Positions 1 to 5,015 of a DNA stretch of 5,015 nucleotides are shown one piece after another. Each line of letters opens with the position of its first letter. The first letter of the stretch is position 1. Below the pieces are notes generated by a model that was not told where the DNA came from, ran no database searches, and saw only the letters and a list, made by a program, of their open reading frames with translations. The position numbers and the translations under genes were made by a program. Source of the DNA: an uncultured Clostridiaceae bacterium (GTDB lineage: Bacteria; Bacillota; Clostridia; Clostridiales; Oxobacteraceae); the NCBI GenBank assembly GCA_937900065.1, contig CALCDS010000326.1, positions 1 through 5,015 of the forward strand. The letters run 5' to 3'.

Positions 1-7
1 CATAAAT

Positions 8-38
8 AAAACCTGTATCTTAACAAGATACAGGTTTT
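8..38. terminator. Bidirectional intrinsic terminator at the 3' end of the MFS gene
   Basis: A perfect 14-bp inverted repeat (arms 8-21 and 25-38) closes on a 3-nt loop (22-24). Read on the minus strand it is followed by TTTTATTT, and read on the plus strand by TTTTATTTTAT, so it could stop transcription from either side. The right arm lies within the last codons of the transporter gene, and the stop codon (20-22) lies at the loop and the top of the left arm. Most of the stem is AT pairs around an ACCTGTATCTT core, so its strength is moderate. Confidence 0.8.
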
Positions 39-1195
39 ATTTTATAGTTTCTAAACAAAACTAATACTAAAAAAGCGTCAAATAGCAGTATGATTCCATT
101 TAGATAAAATGGAACTGCATGTCCAAATGAGTCATATAACCATCCGCCTAGTATAGGTCCAATAGATGCGCCTAAACTGCATGTAAATAAATACAGACCA
201 TATGCCGAGCCCCGAATATTTTCTCCTACAATGTCAGCCAGTAGTGCTTCTTCTGCAGGCGAGGCCATCACTAACCCTATAGATTCCAAAACCCAAAGCA
301 AAATCAATATTTCAATCCTTGAGAAATATGTAAAGCTCAAAGACATTATGCCAGAAATGATTAATCCTACAGCCATAGGTTTTATCCTGCTCATTTTATC
401 GCTGATTCCACCCATTCTTGAAGGCAGGAAGGCATATACAAGCGATGCCGGGAAAAAAGCGGTTGCCAATGTCACGATATTTTTAGTAAACCTGTCCTGA
501 AGATAAGTCATTAAAAGAGGGCTTAACATTGATGTTGAAATCGAGCTTATAAAACTCACACTCAATAATTTTAAAAAATTAATATCCAATCTATTATTGG
601 TTTGTGCATTTTGCCTCTTGCCAAGCGGCATTGTTTCAGGTATATATTTATAGGCAATAAATCCTGCTATTAACGATAATACCGCATATCCTTTAAATAA
701 GATGCTCCATCCTCTCATAAAAGTGAAATAGCCTAATATATTAAAACCTATGATGGAACCATATAATGCGCCGCTGGCGCTTGCTCCATCTATCTGGCCT
801 AGCGTTCTTCCTCTTTTCCCACTATCAGCAATATCTATTGCTATGGAGTAGGCGGGGATCCACATAAATGAATTGCCCATTGCCTGAATAAGCCTGCTTA
901 TATACAAAAGAGCAATATTAGTAGAGTATGAAAACAATATCATGGAAATTGCATAAAGCAGGAATGCCGAAATAAAGAATTTCCTTCTCCCATATATGTC
1001 TACTCCTCTTCCTATTATCGGCCTTAATATCAAGGTCACGACACTGAATATGGAAAACAGTCCGCCGATAGCCAATGCACTGCCTCCAATCCGTTTAGTA
1101 TAAATAGGCAGGAGAAAAGACATGATGCCGAAAGCAAATGAACCAATCATTATGGATTTTTTTAAATAGTGCCTGACTTTGGATACATCTTCCAT
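20..1195 (-). CDS. Major facilitator superfamily (MFS) exporter, 12 membrane segments
   Basis: This 391-residue protein is an inner-membrane secondary transporter, probably a proton-coupled drug or metabolite exporter. The substrate cannot be read from the sequence. About twelve hydrophobic segments are visible, six before and six after a polar loop at residues 186-205. The MFS signature between segments 2 and 3 is clear at residues 62-73 (GRGVDIYGRRKF), and a degenerate second copy follows segment 8 (SRMGGISDKMSR, 259-270). The stretch RLIQAMGNSFMWIPAY (101-116) fits the segment-4 region with its conserved arginine, and GASIGPILGGWLYD (342-355) fits segment 11. The length is normal for the family. 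The ATG at 1193-1195 is chosen because AGGGGAG lies 9 nt upstream. The gene is 172 nt downstream of tyrS on the same strand, with no strong terminator visible in between, so read-through from tyrS is possible. The last codons form part of the terminator stem. Family assignment is firm; the drug-exporter role is inference. Confidence 0.93.
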   Translation of the reverse strand: MEDVSKVRHYLKKSIMIGSFAFGIMSFLLPIYTKRIGGSALAIGGLFSIFSVVTLILRPIIGRGVDIYGRRKFFISAFLLYAISMILFSYSTNIALLYISRLIQAMGNSFMWIPAYSIAIDIADSGKRGRTLGQIDGASASGALYGSIIGFNILGYFTFMRGWSILFKGYAVLSLIAGFIAYKYIPETMPLGKRQNAQTNNRLDINFLKLLSVSFISSISTSMLSPLLMTYLQDRFTKNIVTLATAFFPASLVYAFLPSRMGGISDKMSRIKPMAVGLIISGIMSLSFTYFSRIEILILLWVLESIGLVMASPAEEALLADIVGENIRGSAYGLYLFTCSLGASIGPILGGWLYDSFGHAVPFYLNGIILLFDAFLVLVLFRNYKIKPVSC

Positions 1196-1278
1196 ATTAT
1201 TCTACTCCCCTATTTCCATCATATTGCATATATTTCTACTTATTGTTTAATTTTCCTTTAAATTTTTATAATGAGCTA
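1196..1278 (-). other. AT-rich leader upstream of the MFS gene
   Basis: Apart from the ribosome binding site, this stretch is very AT-rich. A TATGAT hexamer on the minus strand (1218-1223) could serve as a -10 box, but no convincing -35 box sits 16-18 nt upstream. I cannot place a promoter here with confidence. The transporter may have its own weak promoter in this stretch or depend on read-through from tyrS. Confidence 0.3.
1205..1211 (-). promoter_or_regulatory. Ribosome binding site of the MFS gene
   Basis: The minus strand reads AGGGGAG, 9 nt before the ATG at 1195. It supports that ATG as the start. Confidence 0.75.
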
Positions 1279-1380
1279 TTAGATATCCTCCTCTTGTGGT
1301 ACAGCATCATTTTTAGGCAAGCTGTCTTTTATCTTGCTGAAGCTATAAGGCAAGAAAATTTTTCTGCTTATGCGTTATAA
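1279..1380 (-). repeat. Left copy of the ~110-nt structured repeat (degraded)
   Basis: Read on the minus strand, this segment aligns with the plus-strand segment 4901-5015. The shared blocks, in order, are CGCATAA, then an exact 19-nt core (1347-1365, minus strand AGAAAAATTTTCTTGCCTT), GCTT, AGC, AAAAGA, AAAATGAT, GTACC and AGAGG, finishing in ATATCTAA against ACATCTAC. Relative to the right copy it lacks about 4 nt before AAAATGAT and about 9 nt covering the 5' arm of the last hairpin, so it looks like a decayed copy. It still holds CTTGC (1350-1354), GCAAG (1333-1337) and CTTGC (1317-1321), which could form either of two competing 5-bp stems. Its inner end overlaps tyrS: the TAA in CGCATAA is the tyrS stop codon. 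The alignment was done by eye. Confidence 0.72.
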
Positions 1381-2594
1381 ATGTTTTTTACGAATCTTAC
1401 AAAACGCTTCTTTCCGATTTTCATGACATCACCGGGAACTATGTCTCTTTTCATGTCATAGGGCACCAGTTTTTTACCGTTTAACTGGATTCCGCCCTGT
1501 TTTACCAGCCTCATAAATTCACTCCTGCTTTTTACAAGATCGATATCAATAAGCTGCGCTATGATATCTGCAACGGTTTCTTTACCCGTTTCAATTGGAA
1601 GATCGGGAATATCATCGGGAACGGCTTTTTTGCTAAATGCCACATCATAATATGTAACTGCCCTTTCAACATCTTCCGGCGTATGGTAAAGCGACGTTAT
1701 AATTTTAGCCAGGCGATATTTAATATCCCTCGGATTTGCACCGCTCTCCAGTTCTTTCTTGATTTTATCAATTTTATCCGGATGCTCGTCAGTAGCCAAT
1801 TCAAAATATCTGATTATAAGCTTATCAGGAACCTCCATAACTTTTTTAAACATCACCTCTGCAGGCTCATTGATGCCGATATAGTTTCCAAGGCTTTTGC
1901 TCATTTTCTCCACGCCATCCAATCCTTCAAGAATGGGCATAAATATGGCAATTTGCTGTTCCTGTCCAAATGTTTTCTGAAGCGTCCTGCCCATGAGGAT
2001 GTTAAAAGTCTGATCGGTTCCGCCAAGTTCTATATCAGCCTTGATTGCAACAGAATCGTATGCCTGCATCAGAGGATAAAGAAATTCATGAATCCCAATC
2101 GGAACTTGATTTTGGTACCTGCTTTGGAAATCATCCCGCTCCAACATTCTTGCCACAGTCGTGGTAGAAGCAAGCCTTAAAACATCTTCAAAACTAAGTT
2201 TTGAAAGCCATTCACTGTTAAACCGCACTTCAGTCTTTTTTGCGTCAAGTATTTTTAAAATCTGCTCATAATAGGTTTTGGCATTCTCTTTTACTTGTTC
2301 ATCAGTCAGTGCAACCCTGCCTTTGGATTTTCCTGTGGGATCACCTATCCTTCCGGTGAAATCGCCAATGATGATTACCGCGTGATGGCCCAAATCCTGC
2401 ATCTGCTTGATTTTGCGCAATACGACCGCATGGCCTAAATGGATGTCCGGAGCCGAAGGGTCAAGGCCCAGCTTAATGGTCATCGGCTCGTTCCGCTCAT
2501 AAGATCTTTCGAGCTTTTTAAACAGTTCTTCCTCATTTACAAGAGTATTTACCCCTTTGCAGATAATCCGCATCTGCTCATTCGGTGTCAACAT
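1368..2594 (-). CDS. tyrS: Tyrosyl-tRNA synthetase, type 2 (TyrZ-like)
   Basis: This cytoplasmic class I aminoacyl-tRNA synthetase joins tyrosine to tRNA-Tyr using ATP. The Rossmann catalytic domain carries the HIGH-type motif as HLGH (residues 52-55) and the KMSKS loop exactly (230-234). GDFTGRIGDPTGKS (77-90) and GGTDQ (191-195) are further hallmarks of the active site. A C-terminal S4 RNA-binding domain covers about residues 343-404 (SRSEFMRLVKQGGIQLNGKK). PDIHLGH and the length (408 aa) match the Bacillus TyrZ class rather than the E. coli-like TyrS class. Two upstream ATGs are possible. The one at 2601-2603 directly abuts AAGGAG, leaving no spacer, whereas the one at 2592-2594 has a 9-nt spacer, so I take 2594. 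helD ends 39 nt upstream and is probably in the same transcript. The stop codon and final alanine codon lie in the left repeat. No T-box leader is visible. Confidence 0.96.
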   Translation of the reverse strand: MLTPNEQMRIICKGVNTLVNEEELFKKLERSYERNEPMTIKLGLDPSAPDIHLGHAVVLRKIKQMQDLGHHAVIIIGDFTGRIGDPTGKSKGRVALTDEQVKENAKTYYEQILKILDAKKTEVRFNSEWLSKLSFEDVLRLASTTTVARMLERDDFQSRYQNQVPIGIHEFLYPLMQAYDSVAIKADIELGGTDQTFNILMGRTLQKTFGQEQQIAIFMPILEGLDGVEKMSKSLGNYIGINEPAEVMFKKVMEVPDKLIIRYFELATDEHPDKIDKIKKELESGANPRDIKYRLAKIITSLYHTPEDVERAVTYYDVAFSKKAVPDDIPDLPIETGKETVADIIAQLIDIDLVKSRSEFMRLVKQGGIQLNGKKLVPYDMKRDIVPGDVMKIGKKRFVRFVKNIYNA

Positions 2595-2603
2595 ATACAA
2601 CAT

Positions 2604-2609
2604 CTCCTT
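2604..2609 (-). promoter_or_regulatory. Ribosome binding site that decides the tyrS start
   Basis: The minus strand reads AAGGAG, followed directly by ATG (2603-2601) and then, after 9 nt in total, by a second in-frame ATG (2594-2592). Only the second ATG has workable spacing, so the three extra residues of the longer frame are probably not made. Confidence 0.8.
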
Positions 2610-2633
2610 AAAACATTATCTATACAATCACTA

Positions 2634-4886
2634 TCAACTGCGATATTTCCCTTGCAGTAACGGAGTACACTTTCCAGAATAATATACATGCAGCACATGA
2701 AGTGCCCTGGTGCAGGCAGTATAAAGCAGCAGCCTTTCCTCTTCGCAATTGTAATTTTCATCTCCTGCATTATAGATGATCACCATGTCAAACTCCAATC
2801 CCTTGGCAAGAAAGATAGGGATTATAATGGTGCCGTTTACATAATCGTCATCATCCTTGACTATGCATTTAACCTGAACCTTATCTTTTAAGAACTCGTA
2901 TACTTCATCCGCCTCTTTTTTAGTCCTTGTTATAATTCCAATCGATTTATATCCTTTATCCTTATATATTTTTATATCCTCAAGGATCCTCATTTTTATA
3001 GCCTCTTCATTTGGAAAGCCATGGACTAAGGGTTCATCACCATGTCTTGCTATAGACTCTTCGGCAACTTCCTTATTGAGCAGCATTCTTGAAAAGTTGG
3101 TGATCTCCATAGTAGACCTATAACTTTTGGTTAAGTTCATTATACAAGTATTTTCCCGCAAAAATATATGCGAAATATTGTTATAGTTACCTACATTCAT
3201 GAACGGGTTTATAGATTGATTGAGATCACCCAGCATGGTTATATTTGCAGACTTAAAAAGCTGATAAAAAATTTCATACTGCAGCGGTGTATAGTCCTGA
3301 GCCTCATCAATAATGACATATTTTATTTCTGAGGTTTTTGGAATGTCTCCAAATGCACCCTTTAGATAAAGGAGGATAAGCTGATCTTCATAATAAATTT
3401 GTCTGGCATCCAAATTTTCTAAAGTATAGCTTTTAATTTCATCTATTTCGTTTTTACTGTTTTCAATATTTGAACTTCCAGAAAAAAATTCAAGATTCTC
3501 AAATAGTTTCCTATAAATATCCACCAAATCAAATTCTGTTATCCTATCGATTTTTGAGTATATATCCTTCATTTCATCCTTTACAATAGCTATGCTTTTC
3601 TCCGTAAGTTCCACTCTATCTATAAAGTCGCCGGAAATCTCAAGCTCACCGGCGACTTCTCTTATCCTCTCTTTTTTATAAGGCTCCAGCAAGAATAAAA
3701 CTCTTTCTCTTATCTTTTGAAGCCTCCTTTTTAAAGGAAGATAGGAATAATCTTTATAAAGCAGTCCCTGTAAGTCCTTGGAGGAGATTATCATCTTGCC
3801 TCTGAAAATTATATCAGTAAAGCCTCTGTCTGCCTTTTCAACATAGGAAACATATTTCTTTAATATATCTATAAATTCAACGGAAGACTTAAATTTTATA
3901 TTCAGGATCCTTTTTTGATAGGACGGTTTATCCTTAGAGCTTAGAATATATTCCATCATATCATAATAATTTTCCTTTTTAAGATCAACGTTCAGCGCCT
4001 TATTCATGTATTCCATGAATGTTGTCTGCAGAATGTTCTCTTCTCCAAGTTGTGGTAATACATTGGATATATAGTCATTAAAAATTTGATTGGGTGAAAA
4101 TATTAAAATATTTTGAGATGTTATTTCATTCCGGTGCTTATAAAGCAGGTAAGCCACTCTATGAAGTGCAATAGATGTTTTCCCGCTTCCAGCCGGGCCT
4201 TGGACAATCAAATTTTTGTATTCTTCATTGCGTATTGCTTTATTCTGTTCTCTTTGGATAGTTGTCACTATGGCATTCATCCTGCCATCCGTACTTTTCG
4301 CCAATATTTCCTGAAGTATTTCATCATCTATCTTCAAATTGCTGTCAAACATATACTCAATCTTTCCGTTGCTTATTTTATACTGCCTCTTCAGTGTGAC
4401 TTCTCCGCCAACAATCCCTTCAGGGCATTTAAACTCTGCCTTTCCGATTTCATAATCATAAAACATGCTTGAAACCGGTGCCCTCCAGTCATATACCAAT
4501 GTATCATAATCATCATTTATCAAATTTGACATTCCAATATAATATTTTTCAGCTTTTTTGTCTCCATCTTCAATAAAATCGATTCTTCCAAAATAAGGTG
4601 ATAAAATCATTTTTTCATATTTCTTTTTGAGCTTTTCAATAAATCCATACTCCCTCTTTTGCCTTTTCATAACATCAATGAACGACATAAAGTCTGCAAG
4701 CTGATCCAGTTCATTTGCTGCGGAAATAGGACCCACTTCCTGCCATAATTCCTTTTGTGTTTCTATGGCTTCCTTTTCAATCTTTTCATCAAAGTCACGC
4801 ATTTTATCAAATTGTTTGCGGGCTTCTTTAATCACATTTTCCAGCCACTCATTTTCCTGCTTCCGTTCAAAACTGTTAATGCTCAT
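2634..4886 (-). CDS. helD: HelD, RNA polymerase recycling motor (UvrD-like ATPase)
   Basis: This 750-residue superfamily 1 ATPase belongs to the HelD group. Known HelD proteins bind RNA polymerase and use ATP to release stalled or post-termination polymerase from nucleic acid. An N-terminal charged helical region (residues 1-95, rich in E and K) matches the coiled-coil arm that enters the polymerase secondary channel in studied HelDs. It is followed by the HelD-typical YYIGMSNLINDD and YDWRAPVSSMFYDY (115-145). The motor motifs appear in order: a Q-motif region (about 209-220), Walker A GPAGSGKT (230-237), Walker B VIIDEAQD (524-531), GDLNQSI (553-559), SYRST (588-592), AKGLEFDMVII (694-704) and LLYTACTRA (719-727). 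A long helical insertion (about 290-520) lies between Walker A and B, also typical. The ATG at 4884-4886 is chosen for AGGGAGG 7 nt upstream and the MSINSFERKQ start. A 26-codon longer frame runs into the right repeat and is unlikely. All core catalytic motifs are intact. Confidence 0.93.
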   Translation of the reverse strand: MSINSFERKQENEWLENVIKEARKQFDKMRDFDEKIEKEAIETQKELWQEVGPISAANELDQLADFMSFIDVMKRQKREYGFIEKLKKKYEKMILSPYFGRIDFIEDGDKKAEKYYIGMSNLINDDYDTLVYDWRAPVSSMFYDYEIGKAEFKCPEGIVGGEVTLKRQYKISNGKIEYMFDSNLKIDDEILQEILAKSTDGRMNAIVTTIQREQNKAIRNEEYKNLIVQGPAGSGKTSIALHRVAYLLYKHRNEITSQNILIFSPNQIFNDYISNVLPQLGEENILQTTFMEYMNKALNVDLKKENYYDMMEYILSSKDKPSYQKRILNIKFKSSVEFIDILKKYVSYVEKADRGFTDIIFRGKMIISSKDLQGLLYKDYSYLPLKRRLQKIRERVLFLLEPYKKERIREVAGELEISGDFIDRVELTEKSIAIVKDEMKDIYSKIDRITEFDLVDIYRKLFENLEFFSGSSNIENSKNEIDEIKSYTLENLDARQIYYEDQLILLYLKGAFGDIPKTSEIKYVIIDEAQDYTPLQYEIFYQLFKSANITMLGDLNQSINPFMNVGNYNNISHIFLRENTCIMNLTKSYRSTMEITNFSRMLLNKEVAEESIARHGDEPLVHGFPNEEAIKMRILEDIKIYKDKGYKSIGIITRTKKEADEVYEFLKDKVQVKCIVKDDDDYVNGTIIIPIFLAKGLEFDMVIIYNAGDENYNCEEERLLLYTACTRALHVLHVYYSGKCTPLLQGKYRS

Positions 4887-4893
4887 TATATGT

Positions 4894-4900
4894 CCTCCCT
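4894..4900 (-). promoter_or_regulatory. Ribosome binding site that decides the helD start
   Basis: The minus strand reads AGGGAGG, 7 nt before ATG 4886-4884. It marks the likely start and rules against the longer frame beginning at 4964, which has no comparable site and whose upstream codons lie mostly in the structured repeat. Confidence 0.8.
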
Positions 4901-5015
4901 TACATCGCATAAATAGAAAAATTTTCTTGCCTTCGCGCTTTAGCGAGACAAAAGATTGTCTCACCGTCTGAAAATGATACGGTACCCGCCACCTAAAGAG
5001 GTGGGGGACATCTAC
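4901..5015 (+). repeat. Right copy of the structured repeat, multi-hairpin; runs to the window edge
   Basis: This non-coding segment begins immediately upstream of the helD ribosome binding site and is related to the left copy in inverted orientation. Read on the plus strand it can form, in order: CTTGC/GCGAG (4926-4930 with 4943-4947, one G-U pair); a perfect 7-bp stem GAGACAA/TTGTCTC (4945-4951 with 4956-4962, loop AAGA), which shares bases with the first stem; ACCGT/ACGGT (4963-4967 with 4979-4983); and a GC-rich stem CCACCT/AGGTGG (4989-4994 with 4999-5004, loop AAAG), extended by two C-G pairs past one G-G mismatch. The GC-rich terminal hairpin resembles the right ends and omega-RNA scaffolds of IS200/IS605-type elements, from memory only. 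It may be a transposase-less derivative or a structured RNA. No convincing helD promoter is visible in it, although one must lie in or beyond it. The outer end may continue past 5015. Confidence 0.68.

Noticed and set aside
1266..1310. A 14-codon minus-strand reading frame (MMLYHKRRISNSSL) in the tyrS-MFS gap
   Set aside because: There is no ribosome binding site before its ATG, it lies mostly in the degraded repeat, and it has no recognisable leader-peptide character. The AGGAGG inside it has no start codon at proper spacing downstream.
1683..2180. A 165-codon plus-strand open frame opposite tyrS
   Set aside because: It is antisense to an intact, well-recognised tyrS, and its translation shows no domain or plausible start signal.
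2588..2770. A 60-codon cysteine-rich minus-strand frame spanning the helD-tyrS junction
   Set aside because: It overlaps the conserved C-terminal motif VI region of helD in another frame, and its composition is unlike a real small protein.
4113..4472. A 119-codon plus-strand open frame opposite helD
   Set aside because: It is antisense to the conserved HelD motor region and looks like a shadow of that coding sequence.
4887..4964. A 26-codon upstream extension of helD beginning at 4964
   Set aside because: It has no good ribosome binding site, most of it translates the structured repeat, and a strong AGGGAGG with 7-nt spacing points to 4886.
4975..5015. T-box-like motif on the minus strand (AGGTGGCGGGTACCG) upstream of helD
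   Set aside because: It resembles the T-box consensus AGGGTGGNACCGCG only after a 3-nt insertion, is better explained by the CCACCT/AGGTGG hairpin, and lies upstream of helD rather than immediately before tyrS.

Overview
This window looks like chromosome from a low-GC Firmicute, most likely a Clostridia-type anaerobe. The DNA is AT-rich, the Shine-Dalgarno sites are strong (AGGGAGG, AAGGAG, AGGGGAG), ATA and AGA codons are common, and the genes are typical of that group. This placement is inference from composition and gene type.

All three protein genes lie on the minus strand, so transcription runs from right to left. They are helD (RNA-polymerase-recycling motor of the UvrD/HelD ATPase class, 4886 to 2634), tyrS (tyrosyl-tRNA synthetase of the TyrZ-like type 2 class, 2594 to 1368) and a 12-segment major facilitator superfamily exporter (1195 to 20). 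helD and tyrS are 39 nt apart and are probably co-transcribed. There is no room between them for the T-box leader that often precedes Firmicute tyrS genes. A 172-nt gap separates tyrS from the transporter. The transporter ends inside a perfect 14-bp hairpin that serves as its terminator. For both helD and tyrS the position of the Shine-Dalgarno site favours an internal ATG over the longest possible reading frame.

The least expected feature is a pair of related structured repeats of about 100-115 nt in inverted orientation on either side of the helD-tyrS pair. The right copy (4901-5015, running to the window edge) reads outward on the plus strand and can fold into a run of hairpins ending in a GC-rich CCACCT/AGGTGG stem. 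The left copy (1279-1380) reads outward on the minus strand. It shares an exact 19-nt core plus scattered blocks, has lost the 5' arm of the last hairpin, and supplies the tyrS stop codon. The layout suggests a small non-autonomous mobile element, possibly derived from IS200/IS605 ends with their omega-RNA-like hairpin, or a repeated structured RNA. No transposase or tnpB gene is in the window. The three protein genes themselves look ordinary.
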